Below are positions 19,124 through 27,389 of a stretch of 64,000 nucleotides of DNA, one piece after another. The stretch comes from Paenibacillus sp. FSL A5-0031. GTDB taxonomy: Bacteria; Bacillota; Bacilli; Paenibacillales; Paenibacillaceae. The notes below the pieces were generated by a model. It worked only from the letters and a program-made list of their open reading frames with translations, was not told the origin of the DNA and did not search any database. The position numbers and the translations under genes were made by a program. How positions within the stretch are numbered: position 1 is the stretch's first letter; each line of letters begins with the position of its first letter. The DNA lies in the NCBI RefSeq assembly GCF_001956295.1, contig NZ_MRTD01000006.1, forward strand, positions 306,657 to 370,656, written 5' to 3'.

Positions 19124-19250
19124 GCGAAATCCCTCCCTTCCCGTTGTCCTACAGCATATTCGCGGAGGGTGGCATCCGTCTGTTTATTTGTCCTCTGCTC
19201 CTATAAATGTGCGCATGTCGGTTCATTTTCGCAAAAAAAAACGCAAAAAA

Positions 19251-19289
19251 GGCTGTCCAAAAATCATCGATTAGATGACTTGGACAGCC
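19251..19289 (-). terminator. terminator of infC-rpmI-rplT
   Basis: GGCTGTCCAAG...TTGGACAGCC followed on the minus strand by TTTTTTGCG. Confidence 0.88.
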
Positions 19290-19307
19290 CTTATATGCGG
19301 TCAACGC

Positions 19308-19667
19308 CTAAGCGTTAATTTTTTCTTTTGCAATGCCAGCAAGCGAGTTGAACGAAGTCATATCGTTAACTGCAAGGTCAGCAAGGATTTTGCGGTTTAC
19401 TTCTACGCCCGCAAGTTTCAAGCCGTGCATGAATTTGTTGTACGAAAGTCCGTTAATACGAGCTGCCGCGTTAATACGAACGATCCACAGTCTGCGGATG
19501 TCACGTTTTTTGTTGCGACGGTCACGGTAAGCGTACATTAGGGACTTACCAACTTGCTCCTTCGCTGTTTTAAACAGACGATGTTTCGAACCGAAATAAC
19601 CTTTAGCTAGCTTTAGAATTCTTTTGCGACGACGAGTGCGGACAAAACCGCCTTTAACTCTTGCCAT
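19308..19667 (-). CDS. rplT: 50S ribosomal protein L20
   Basis: 119-aa basic protein binding 23S rRNA early in 50S assembly. The N-terminus [20 protein letters not shown] and the [17 protein letters not shown] segment are family signatures. In low-GC Gram-positives free L20 also represses its own operon through the leader described below. Last gene of the operon. Good GGAGG before the ATG. Confidence 0.98.
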   Translation of the reverse strand: MARVKGGFVRTRRRKRILKLAKGYFGSKHRLFKTAKEQVGKSLMYAYRDRRNKKRDIRRLWIVRINAAARINGLSYNKFMHGLKLAGVEVNRKILADLAVNDMTSFNSLAGIAKEKINA

Positions 19668-19717
19668 GAGTGGAAACCTCCTGTAGGTTGAATTAGCTTA
19701 TTTGGTGTAGCTTATTA

Positions 19718-19915
19718 TTACAAGTTAGCAAGGCCTTGTTTCAAACGACGAACATCGCCAGCAGCCATAAGCGGTTGACCAGCAAGTACGCGTTTTTGAC
19801 GACCGGATTTGTGTGAAAGCAAGTGGTTACGGTAAGCTTTGTAACGTTTTACTTTACCAGTTCCAGTAATTTTAAAGCGGTCTTTCAGACTGCTGTGAGT
19901 TTTCATCTTAGGCAT
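19718..19915 (-). CDS. rpmI: 50S ribosomal protein L35
   Basis: 65-aa basic protein (MPKMKTHSSLKDRFKITGTG, then the RNHLLSHKSGRQKR segment), the standard L35 sequence. It lies between infC and rplT as in other Firmicutes, with an AAGGAGG ribosome site. Confidence 0.98.
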   Translation of the reverse strand: MPKMKTHSSLKDRFKITGTGKVKRYKAYRNHLLSHKSGRQKRVLAGQPLMAAGDVRRLKQGLANL

Positions 19916-19949
19916 ATCAGTTATCCTCCTTAAAGTTCTTCATCAGTTG

Positions 19950-20465
19950 TTAGCTGTTGGTTTTGGGTGCCAAAATCATAATCATGCTCCGGCCTTCCAG
20001 CTTAGGAGCGCGCTCAACGCTGCATAATTCGGCAACCTCTTTTGAAAGACGATCCAAAATCTTTTGGCCTAGAGATGCATGAGCAATCTCACGACCGCGG
20101 AATCTTACGGATGCTTTCACTTTATCGCCTTCATTGAGAAACTTAACAACGTTACGAAACTTCGTTTGGTAGTCATTTTCATCAATGTTAGCACGGAACC
20201 AAACTTCTTTAAGATCAACGATCTTTTGGTTTTTGCGTGCTTCTTTTTCTTTCTTCTGCTGCTCATAACGGAATTTTCCGTAGTCCATGATGCGGCATAC
20301 CGGCGGTTTAGCCGTCGGTGCGACGTTCACCAGGTCCAAATTCAGCTCGATAGCAAGCTGCATAGCATCGCGAATGGATTTAATACCGATTTGCTCGCCT
20401 TCAGCGCCTACTAAACGCACTTCTCTGGCCCGGATTTCATCATTGATTTGATGTTCTCTGCTAAT
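19950..20465 (-). CDS. infC: translation initiation factor IF-3, AUU start
   Basis: IF-3 binds the 30S subunit, prevents premature 50S joining and proofreads the start codon. Translation from a GTG at 20420 would lack the conserved N-terminus; fifteen codons further up an ATT at 20465 gives ISREHQINDEIRAREVRLVG, with GGAGG 9 nt before it. AUU starts are conserved in infC because IF-3 discriminates against them, giving autoregulation. N-domain, linker helix (RYEQQKKEKEARKNQK) and C-domain are all present; 171 aa. Confidence 0.95.
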   Translation of the reverse strand: MSREHQINDEIRAREVRLVGAEGEQIGIKSIRDAMQLAIELNLDLVNVAPTAKPPVCRIMDYGKFRYEQQKKEKEARKNQKIVDLKEVWFRANIDENDYQTKFRNVVKFLNEGDKVKASVRFRGREIAHASLGQKILDRLSKEVAELCSVERAPKLEGRSMIMILAPKTNS

Positions 20466-20515
20466 AACGTGCCACCTCCAAAAATGGTTTGTTCATGTCT
20501 CCACGCAATAAAAAA

Positions 20516-20539
20516 ATGCGGGTTCGCTCGAACCCGCAT
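20516..20539 (-). terminator. leader attenuator upstream of infC
   Basis: ATGCGGGTTCG-AG-CGAACCCGCAT followed on the minus strand by T7, about 50 nt before infC; the terminator half of the L20 leader. Confidence 0.85.
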
Positions 20540-20684
20540 CTCATAACCGTACATGTATGTCAGAGCATCACTTCAGTTGAAATGATGGAATGACTAATCG
20601 ATTATCGCGAACCAGCCAGCCTGAGCCGAAAGGTGAGAAGCGGGTGCTTCTGCTTGTGCGTATTAAGTTAGTTGTAAATGTTAC
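20516..20684 (-). promoter_or_regulatory. L20-type ribosomal leader of infC-rpmI-rplT
   Basis: About 170-nt leader between the promoter and the attenuator. It contains AGAAGCACCCGCTTCT, which can pair internally or compete with the terminator stem. Position and operon match the L20 leader, where L20 binding promotes termination. Confidence 0.75.
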
Positions 20685-20690
20685 CGTGTT

Positions 20691-20720
20691 ACTATACCAT
20701 GGCCTACAAAGCCTTGTCAA
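20691..20720 (-). promoter_or_regulatory. sigma-A promoter of the infC operon
   Basis: TTGACA (20720-20715), 18-nt spacer, TATAGT (20696-20691). Confidence 0.82.
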
Positions 20721-20727
20721 CAAGCGA

Positions 20728-21966
20728 TTAAACTTGTTTGCTTTGAACTTCTTCAAGACGGATGACGCGTGTATGCTGGGTATGACTCCACTTTTTGTTG
20801 TTTTGCGTGAAGAATGCATGCACCGTTATCGGCCACCATGACAAGGTGAACAATAGAAAGGTCGGAATCCGCAAATATAGCTTCCACGAAACTTTAGCCA
20901 TATACATGGATAAAGGTATTTGCACAAAAATATATGCCATGTACGGAATGCTCAGCCAAATTGGAAGCAGGTTGTACACGGAGGTGACGTTATCTCCGCC
21001 TGAGAGCAGGATGTCTCCCCAAATGATCGCTGCAATAAAAAATCCAGCCAAATAATTATAAGCATTGAACACATAAAGGGCCGCATCAATCTTTGTCATG
21101 CTGCGATCCTTGATTCCCTGCCAAAGCAGAGGAAGCATATGTTTACGAGTAACATCAAAGTGTCCTTGCATCCAGCGAAGCCTTTGGCGAGCTGATGCTT
21201 GGAACGTAATCGGCTTCTCGTCGAACACCTTTGCCTCAAAGTTGAACTTCGGATAAATTCCGCGTTTAATGCAGCGGACTGTAAATTCTAAATCTTCAAC
21301 CAAGCTTGTAGCTCCCCAGCCCATTTCCTGAAGCAGCTTTGAATCAAAGCACATGCCTGTTCCACCTAGAAAGTTGGCAAGGCCAAGATTTGTACGCGGA
21401 AGCTGCCAAAGCCGGTTGCAGAACCAGTAGTTGATTGCATTTGCTGAGCTGACCCAAGAATCATTTGGATTTTTTGTATCCAGGTAGCCTTGAATAACTC
21501 TGAACCCATTGCTCAAATCATTGTTCATGTACTGCAAGAAATCAGTCGCTACAAGGTTATCGGCATCAAAGATCGCTACGCCGTCGTAGCTCTTTGGCAT
21601 AGCCCACAACTCTTTAAGCATCCACTCAACCGCAAAGCCCTTGCCGCGTTGATTTGGATTTTCACGAACACATGCATATACTCCATCATAACTATTTACA
21701 ACATCGACTGTACCATCGGTGCAATTATCGCAAATTACAAAAATATCATAAAGCTCCCGTGGATATTTCATTTTTTGCAAGTTTTCAATCAGTGCGCCAA
21801 CAACCTGCTCTTCGTTATGTGCTGCTATCAGCAGTGCGAATGTTTTTTTCGGTGCATGAGAAAGATCTTCTTTTTTACGCCGCCATCCGAAAAACGTTAA
21901 AAACAGCTGATACACACCTAACAACGCAAATAGAATTTGAACCACAAACATAATCGTATTGAACAT
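20728..21966 (-). CDS. membrane glycosyltransferase, family 2
   Basis: Processive-type GT2 enzyme (412 aa). One N-terminal membrane helix (about 5-25), then the GT-A domain: LLIAAHNEE, AIFDADN (metal-binding DxD-type), and QRLRWMQGH (the Q-x-x-R-W motif of cellulose, chitin, hyaluronan and poly-GlcNAc synthases). About three C-terminal membrane helices follow (from about 295). No PilZ domain is present. It probably makes an extracellular polysaccharide or glycolipid, but product and donor cannot be inferred, and there are no other polysaccharide genes beside it. The only candidate partner is a possible 51-aa ORF just upstream. Confidence 0.88.
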   Translation of the reverse strand: MFNTIMFVVQILFALLGVYQLFLTFFGWRRKKEDLSHAPKKTFALLIAAHNEEQVVGALIENLQKMKYPRELYDIFVICDNCTDGTVDVVNSYDGVYACVRENPNQRGKGFAVEWMLKELWAMPKSYDGVAIFDADNLVATDFLQYMNNDLSNGFRVIQGYLDTKNPNDSWVSSANAINYWFCNRLWQLPRTNLGLANFLGGTGMCFDSKLLQEMGWGATSLVEDLEFTVRCIKRGIYPKFNFEAKVFDEKPITFQASARQRLRWMQGHFDVTRKHMLPLLWQGIKDRSMTKIDAALYVFNAYNYLAGFFIAAIIWGDILLSGGDNVTSVYNLLPIWLSIPYMAYIFVQIPLSMYMAKVSWKLYLRIPTFLLFTLSWWPITVHAFFTQNNKKWSHTQHTRVIRLEEVQSKQV

Positions 21967-22039
21967 GCGGCATTACCCCTTTAGACCCCATTTTTTTTGC
22001 TTTTTTCAGCATCCACCCGTGGCTGCCGTAAGCTTTTTA

Positions 22040-22195
22040 TTATATATTTTCTCTTTGTATGAGTGTTTCTCTGCAAACACTCTCGGACCTTAATTGATTC
22101 TCCACAGAAACAACTTCTTTGTCAAAAGTTGAATTAGTCTTCATTGCGCTTAATCTCGGCAGAAAAACGCTTGCATTGCTCACGGATGAATACAT
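22040..22195 (-). CDS. possible 51-aa small ORF upstream of the glycosyltransferase
   Basis: Hand-translated ORF beginning MYSSVSNASVFLPRLSAM and ending ETLIQRENI, stop 73 nt before the glycosyltransferase start. A very strong AAAAGGAGGT lies in front but only 2 nt from the ATG, closer than usual; a GTG four codons later is 14 nt away. The peptide is polar with no membrane helix or signal. A palindrome (GAGTGTTT at 22061, AAACACTC at 22075) lies inside it. It could equally be a leader peptide or chance. Confidence 0.3.
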   Translation of the reverse strand: MYSSVSNASVFLPRLSAMKTNSTFDKEVVSVENQLRSESVCRETLIQRENI

Positions 22196-22671
22196 TACCT
22201 CCTTTTACGACGACTCAGCCTTATTTTCAACCAATTGCTAAGTTTTTAGCACTAACGTCCTTATTTACGTTAAAATGTGTGAAAATGTTTCTTAAATCGA
22301 AATAGGTCTATGTGACGAACAAGTGAACGAGAAAGTTCCGTTCCGACATCTTTTGCGGTTTCGACAGACCCTGTCACAACCGCGTGGAATTTGTCCATTA
22401 CAGTTTTACCATCAAATGCACATTATTAAACAGTAATTTGAAATCAATATTTATTCCCTGTATTTGGAGCGAAAACAGGATACCGATAGACGCATGACAG
22501 CGCATTCTCATCAGGCAGCACCCATGGAAAGCAAGTTAGTGCTATAATACTTACTTATCCTTAATATAGGGACAAGAAATAGTTTACGCTCAGCGAACAA
22601 AAACATGCTAAAATTAAGTCTGGAATTGATAAATGTTATAGAAGTAAGCCACCGTTAGGAGGATGACAGCG
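22196..22671. other. gene-free AT-rich intergenic region
   Basis: 476 bp between two divergent transcripts. I see no ORF, tRNA or known riboswitch. TTTACG...CTAAAAT at about 22583-22614 is a weak candidate promoter for the PAP2 gene. Confidence 0.5.
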
Positions 22672-23244
22672 ATGGAACGAATGATAGGCTGGCTGAAAAC
22701 GAGTGAGCAAAGATTATTGATTTGGGCAAACCGGAGACCTTCAGGGAGAAAAAGACATCGAATTCTGGGGAAATGGTTAAGTACGGTCACACATATGGGC
22801 GGCGCAACCTTTACGCTCGCAACCGCCCTTCTATATGCATTACTTGCACCTGCTCCTTGGAGCCTTACTGGGTGGCAATGCTTGACTGCGGTCGTCATAA
22901 GCCACTTGCCAGTAGCAATTGTAAAGCGTAAATTCAAACGGCTTCGACCTTATCAAGCGCTGCCTGATGTAAATACATGTCATAAGCCGCTTGTCGATTC
23001 TTCATTTCCATCCGGACACACAACAGCGATCTTCGCATGGCTAGTCCCTATATTGCTGACTAGCGGGATATGGATGACTCTGCTGGTGCCGCTTGCGTTA
23101 ATAATTGGACTATCCGTTGGATGGTCAAGAATGTATTTAGGGCTGCATTACCCATCTGATGTTGCAGCTGGCGCACTGATCGGAACGATAACAGCTTTGG
23201 CAGTCAATTATTCTTGGGTATCGTCTGCAGTAGGACTAAATTAA
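22672..23244 (+). CDS. PAP2-family membrane phosphatase
   Basis: Integral membrane phosphatase of the type 2 phosphatidic acid phosphatase family, likely acting on undecaprenyl pyrophosphate or a lipid phosphate. All three motifs are present: KRKFKRLRP, PSGH and SRMYLGLHYPSD, within four to five membrane helices. 190 aa. The ATG at 22672 (MERMIGWLK) has AGGAGG 9 nt upstream; an ATG three codons earlier abuts the ribosome site and is unlikely. Its end overlaps trmB by 4 nt, tail to tail. Confidence 0.9.
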   Translation: MERMIGWLKTSEQRLLIWANRRPSGRKRHRILGKWLSTVTHMGGATFTLATALLYALLAPAPWSLTGWQCLTAVVISHLPVAIVKRKFKRLRPYQALPDVNTCHKPLVDSSFPSGHTTAIFAWLVPILLTSGIWMTLLVPLALIIGLSVGWSRMYLGLHYPSDVAAGALIGTITALAVNYSWVSSAVGLN

Positions 23245-24008
23245 TTATCCTCGTCATCCGAATCATTCGAGACGGATTCTGATGCCTCAGCTTCCTCTTT
23301 AAGCGACTTCTCATGTTTCGCTTCACGATGCTTCCGAATAGCCTCGGAGCCGATAACGGCTTCAACACGATAAATATTTTGTCCTTTTTCCATAAACTTC
23401 ATCTCATATTCCGTAAACACAAGGTCCTCTCGAGGGCCTTCTTTGTGTAAATGAAGCGAAATATTGCGCATGATAAGCTCCATTTCCGCGAAACTGTTCA
23501 ATGAAAACTCAAACAGAGATTGTGAATCCGTCTTAAAATGGATCTCGCCGCGCTCGTTAAGCAGTTCAATATACTTGGCAACAAGTCTTGGATGCGTTAG
23601 TCTTCTGCGCGCATGCTTAGCCTTTGGCCATGGATCGCTAAAATTCAGATGGACGCGTTCAAGCTCACCCGGAGCAAACATCGTCTCGATTCCTTCAATA
23701 TTAGCGCGAAGCAGCGCAAGATTGGGCGGATGCGACTCCCCTTTTTGCTCCCATACGATGCGTGCCTTCTCGCTTGCGCGGCGAAGAAGCTCATCATACA
23801 TGTCAACGCCAATAAAATTGATGTGCGGGTAGCGAGCGCTCATTTGACTAATAAAACGACCCTTGCCCATGCCAAGCTCTACATATATAGGCTGGTCGTT
23901 GCCAAAAAACTCACGCCACTTGCCTTTGTGCGGCGCAGCATCGAGCACGACTAGCTCCGGCTGACCCTCTAAACTTTCACGAATACCTTTTCTTCCTCTT
24001 AAACGCAT
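23241..24008 (-). CDS. trmB: tRNA (guanine-N7-)-methyltransferase
   Basis: SAM-dependent enzyme that makes m7G46 in the tRNA variable loop. SAM motif YVELGMGKGRFISQM, the INFIGVDMY acidic end, NFSDPWPKAKHARRRLTHP (the TrmB signature) and FKTDSQSLFEFS are all visible. The final ~35 residues are an acidic, probably disordered tail (SVSNDSDDEDN). The start at 24008 (MRLRGRKGIRE) is the family N-terminus and has GGAGG 11 nt upstream. About 255 aa. Confidence 0.96.
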   Translation of the reverse strand: MRLRGRKGIRESLEGQPELVVLDAAPHKGKWREFFGNDQPIYVELGMGKGRFISQMSARYPHINFIGVDMYDELLRRASEKARIVWEQKGESHPPNLALLRANIEGIETMFAPGELERVHLNFSDPWPKAKHARRRLTHPRLVAKYIELLNERGEIHFKTDSQSLFEFSLNSFAEMELIMRNISLHLHKEGPREDLVFTEYEMKFMEKGQNIYRVEAVIGSEAIRKHREAKHEKSLKEEAEASESVSNDSDDEDN

Positions 24009-24103
24009 ATGCAGTGATTCCTCCATTTATCGTAGACGATGCAACGAATAGACTAGTCCTTATTGTGCCCAAGAAATTGAGCAATGTAAAGAGGATAGAA
24101 AAA

Positions 24104-24132
24104 AGCCGCAGCCAATTATCGGCGATGCGGCT
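24104..24132 (-). terminator. terminator of the 69-aa protein gene
   Basis: AGCCGCA...TGCGGCT followed on the minus strand by T6. Confidence 0.8.
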
Positions 24133-24161
24133 TGCTTATCATGTCATTGGATGTATAGTCG

Positions 24162-24371
24162 TTACAGCAAAAGCTGATACGGAATCGGAGCGTTCTCTTT
24201 CTGCTCACGCTCGTATGTTCCCACTAATACTTCATTCAACTTCTTGCGAGCGGAAATTTCTACACCATGATTATTGTGAAAGCGGACGCCTGTAAGCGCC
24301 ATCAATTCTTTTACAGTTAGCTCAACAGTTACAGTATCGTCGCCGTGCGGTATTTTGGTTACATTATTCAT
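24162..24371 (-). CDS. small conserved hypothetical protein
   Basis: 69 aa, soluble, no Cys. VTVELTVKELMALTGVRFHNN suggests a beta strand followed by a short helix, and the C-terminus is Glu/Lys-rich then ends in hydrophobics (PIPYQLLL). GAGG lies before the ATG, with a sigma-A promoter about 100 nt up and a strong terminator behind, so it is very likely expressed. Function unknown to me. Confidence 0.72.
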   Translation of the reverse strand: MNNVTKIPHGDDTVTVELTVKELMALTGVRFHNNHGVEISARKKLNEVLVGTYEREQKENAPIPYQLLL

Positions 24372-24483
24372 CTCTAATCACCTCATCGATTTATTAGTAA
24401 GAGTATTTCCATTTAATCGACGTTTCATGAATGCAGGTGCATATGGGCTATGTTAGGTTTATTTGTTGTTTTGTCGCACTTTT

Positions 24484-24512
24484 AATATAACACTTCATGT
24501 AAGGTTATGCAA
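24484..24512 (-). promoter_or_regulatory. sigma-A promoter of the 69-aa protein gene
   Basis: TTGCAT (24512-24507), 17-nt spacer, TATATT (24489-24484). Confidence 0.65.
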
Positions 24513-24653
24513 GTCTAAAAACACCCATTTCAAAAATTTTTTCCAATTAAAGCGTTTTCCGAACATTCAATATCTATTCGCATGACAAACGTGGCTTTTC
24601 CACTCGTTTTTCGCTAAAATATAGGGTGTAGGTCTTGAATGAAGGGGAAAACG

Positions 24654-25619
24654 ATGATTAAATTATCAACATCGCAACACCAGCAGCCACTGCTTTGGGG
24701 CGATAAACGATTTCATACATGGAATTACGAAATGCATGAACAGTTGGGAGGCAAGGTATTCAAGGTTACGCTTGATGCCGGCTTCACTTGCCCGAATCGT
24801 GACGGGTCCATTGCGAAGGGCGGCTGTACATTTTGCAGCGCTCGCGGCTCCGGTGATTTCGCGGGCAGCAGGCGGGACGACCTCGTTACACAATTCAATA
24901 AAATAAGGGACCGTCAGCATCAAAAATGGCAAAATGCGCAGTATATTGGGTATTTCCAAGCTTATACAAATACGTATGCGCCCGTTGAAGAGCTAAGGGA
25001 ATATTATGAAGTCATTTTGCAGCAGCCTGGCGTTGTTGGTTTGTCCATTGCAACACGACCTGATTGCTTGCCCGATGATGTAGTCGATTATTTGGCTGAG
25101 CTGAATGAACGAACCTACCTTTGGGTGGAGATGGGACTTCAAACCGTGCACGAATCTACTTCAGAGCTCATTAACCGTGCACATGATACGGCCTGCTATC
25201 TCGATGCCGTAAAGCGTCTTCGGGAACGCGGCATTCGTGTATGTGCGCATATCATTTACGGTCTTCCTCAGGAAACGCATGAAATGATGCTAGATACAGG
25301 TCGCGCCGTCGCCAAGATGGACGTGCAAGGCATTAAAATTCATTTGCTTCATCTCATGCGCAAGACGCCGATGGTACGTCAGTACGAGGCTGGTCTGCTT
25401 CAATTTCTTGAGCAGGATGAATATGTGAAATTGATTGTTGATACACTTGAGTTTCTGCCGCCAGAAATGATCGTGCATCGCCTTACGGGAGATGCGCCGC
25501 GTGACCTGTTGATTGGTCCGATGTGGAGCATGAATAAATGGTCAGTGCTGAATGCCTTCGACGACGAGCTTACGCGCCGCAATACGTGGCAAGGCAAGCT
25601 ATGGCAGCAGGAGGTTTAG
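24654..25619 (+). CDS. ytqA: radical SAM protein, YtqA type
   Basis: TIGR01212-type radical SAM enzyme of the YtqA/YhcC family. The cluster-binding motif is CPNRDGSIAKGGCTFC (long first spacing, typical of this family), followed by GYFQAYTNTYAP and VEMGLQTVHEST. In B. subtilis the ytqA-ytqB pair has been linked to the last steps of wobble mnm5s2U synthesis in tRNA; the same order here supports that role. I start at 24654 (MIKLSTSQ), with AGGGGA just upstream; an ATG five codons earlier has none. About 321 aa. Confidence 0.9.
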   Translation: MIKLSTSQHQQPLLWGDKRFHTWNYEMHEQLGGKVFKVTLDAGFTCPNRDGSIAKGGCTFCSARGSGDFAGSRRDDLVTQFNKIRDRQHQKWQNAQYIGYFQAYTNTYAPVEELREYYEVILQQPGVVGLSIATRPDCLPDDVVDYLAELNERTYLWVEMGLQTVHESTSELINRAHDTACYLDAVKRLRERGIRVCAHIIYGLPQETHEMMLDTGRAVAKMDVQGIKIHLLHLMRKTPMVRQYEAGLLQFLEQDEYVKLIVDTLEFLPPEMIVHRLTGDAPRDLLIGPMWSMNKWSVLNAFDDELTRRNTWQGKLWQQEV

Positions 25620-25625
25620 CGAAAT

Positions 25626-26219
25626 ATGGGGTTTCTATCAGTCCTAAGCATGGCTCACAAATGGATCAACGAGCGTACCTCGCCGGGTGACATTGTCATT
25701 GATGCTACTGCCGGCGGCGGTGTAGATACACTTGCGCTTGCCGAGCTTGTTGGACCTAACGGCACGGTATATGCCTTTGATATCCAGCAGGAGGCGCTTG
25801 ATCGCACGCAAGAGCGCCTTTCTTCCCTTCAAAATAACAATAAGCTTCCCGATATTAAACTTGTGCTGAGCAATCACGCAAGTATGGCTGAGACTGTTGA
25901 TCCTTCTATTATCGGACAAGTCTCAGCCGTAATGTTCAATCTCGGTTATTTGCCGGGAAGCGATGATCTCACGATCATAACCGAGCCTGCAACAACACTG
26001 GCTGCGCTCGATGCAGCTATCATGCTGCTTCGTCCTGGAGGTATTGTGACCTGCGTATTGTATCCAGGACATCCTGGCGGTGCTGAGGAAGCCGCCGCGG
26101 TAGAGTCTTGGGCAGCACAGCTGCCTCAAAGCTTAGCGCAGACCGTTATTTACAGGCAGACCCAGCGCAAGGCAGCACCTTACCTTATAGCGGCCGAGAA
26201 GCGTCCAACTGCTCGTTAA
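25626..26219 (+). CDS. ytqB: SAM-dependent tRNA methyltransferase, YtqB/MnmM type
   Basis: Class I methyltransferase (197 aa) annotated in many genomes as a 16S rRNA methylase; the B. subtilis homologue YtqB (MnmM) methylates the wobble uridine side chain. SAM loop: VIDATAGGGVDTLALAELVG; acidic loop VYAFDIQQEALDRTQ; NLGYLPGSDD is the family NLGYLPG motif. It starts 6 nt after the ytqA stop, so the two are co-transcribed. Confidence 0.92.
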   Translation: MGFLSVLSMAHKWINERTSPGDIVIDATAGGGVDTLALAELVGPNGTVYAFDIQQEALDRTQERLSSLQNNNKLPDIKLVLSNHASMAETVDPSIIGQVSAVMFNLGYLPGSDDLTIITEPATTLAALDAAIMLLRPGGIVTCVLYPGHPGGAEEAAAVESWAAQLPQSLAQTVIYRQTQRKAAPYLIAAEKRPTAR

Positions 26220-26325
26220 TTTTTTTGCAACGCGCTCACCTTACAGCTCTTTAAAGCCAATTGCTCTGAATGTTATTTTTTAGCTGCAGTAGAACGACAT
26301 ACTACCGATATGGGAGAGATAAATA

Positions 26326-27306
26326 ATGACAGTAAAACCTTATCCATTACAATTTAAAGCGGAAATGAAAGAACGTATTTGGGGAGGACGCGCACTAGAA
26401 GGTTTTGGCCTTGAAATGCCTGAAGGCTCAATTGGCGAAGGCTGGATGATCAGTGATCACCCTAACGGCATTACAAAAGTAATGAACGGCGAGCTTGCTG
26501 GCGTTGGACTTGACCAAATTCGTGAAACTTACGGACCTGTATGGTTTGGCTCACAAGGCTTTTCCGAGAAAAATGGACGTTTCCCGCTCCTTATCAAGCT
26601 GCTCGATTGCAATGATGACCTATCCATTCAAGTCCATCCTACAGATGCGTACGAAGGGCTGCCTGAAGGCGAGCTTGGCAAAACAGAAATGTGGTACATC
26701 CTCGACGCTAAGCCAGGCGCAAAAATCATCTATGGCCTAAAAGACGGCATTGACCGTGCGGCGATGGAAGCAGCAATCACTGAAGGCCGCATTATGGACG
26801 CGCTACAAGAAGTGACTGTTGAAGCCGGAGATGCCTTTTACATTCCTGCAGGAACCGTTCATGCTCTCTGCTCTGGCGTTGTTGTAGCTGAGATTCAACA
26901 AAACTCCGACACTACTTATCGCTTGCATGACTACAATCGCCTTGGGCTTGATGGTCAGCTGCGCGAGCTTCATATTGAAGATTCTCTTAATGTCATTGCC
27001 TATGAAGGCGCAGGCGCTGAGCGGATGAAAACAGACAGCGCAGTAGCTGGCCAGTGGCTGACCATCGCTTCTTCTCCTTACTTCATCGTTGAGAAAGGTA
27101 TCGTAGCCGCGCCTTGGAAGCTGTCCACATCGCTTGATAGCTTCGTTATCCTTGTAGTTGCCGATGGTGAGGGACAAGTAAAATGGGCAGATGGCGAGCA
27201 ATCCGTTAAAGCAGGCGAGTGCTTCCTCCTTCCCGCTAACCTTGGCGACTATGAGCTTTCCGGCAGCATGACTGTACTTCGCAGTATTGTACCTGCTTCT
27301 GTTTAA
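26326..27306 (+). CDS. manA: mannose-6-phosphate isomerase, class I
   Basis: Zinc-dependent aldose-ketose isomerase joining mannose to fructose-6-phosphate or supplying mannose for glycans. The short Bacillus-type form (326 aa). Zinc ligands sit in DDLSIQVHPTDAYE, in the KTEMWYILDAKPGA segment and in IPAGTVHALCSG. A small C-terminal cupin-like beta domain completes it. GGAGAG precedes the ATG. Single gene with a near-perfect terminator. Confidence 0.95.
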   Translation: MTVKPYPLQFKAEMKERIWGGRALEGFGLEMPEGSIGEGWMISDHPNGITKVMNGELAGVGLDQIRETYGPVWFGSQGFSEKNGRFPLLIKLLDCNDDLSIQVHPTDAYEGLPEGELGKTEMWYILDAKPGAKIIYGLKDGIDRAAMEAAITEGRIMDALQEVTVEAGDAFYIPAGTVHALCSGVVVAEIQQNSDTTYRLHDYNRLGLDGQLRELHIEDSLNVIAYEGAGAERMKTDSAVAGQWLTIASSPYFIVEKGIVAAPWKLSTSLDSFVILVVADGEGQVKWADGEQSVKAGECFLLPANLGDYELSGSMTVLRSIVPASV

Positions 27307-27330
27307 TTTCATATTTTCAAACTAATAACA

Positions 27331-27376
27331 AAGAACCTCCAAACCCGTTTGCTTCATGGGTTTGGAGGTTCTTTTC
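27331..27376. terminator. bidirectional terminator, manA and radical SAM gene
   Basis: AAGAACCTCCAAACCC (27331) pairs with GGGTTTGGAGGTTCTT (27358): 16 perfect pairs, T-rich on the plus side. Confidence 0.92.
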
Positions 27377-27389
27377 ATTTCAATCAGGA

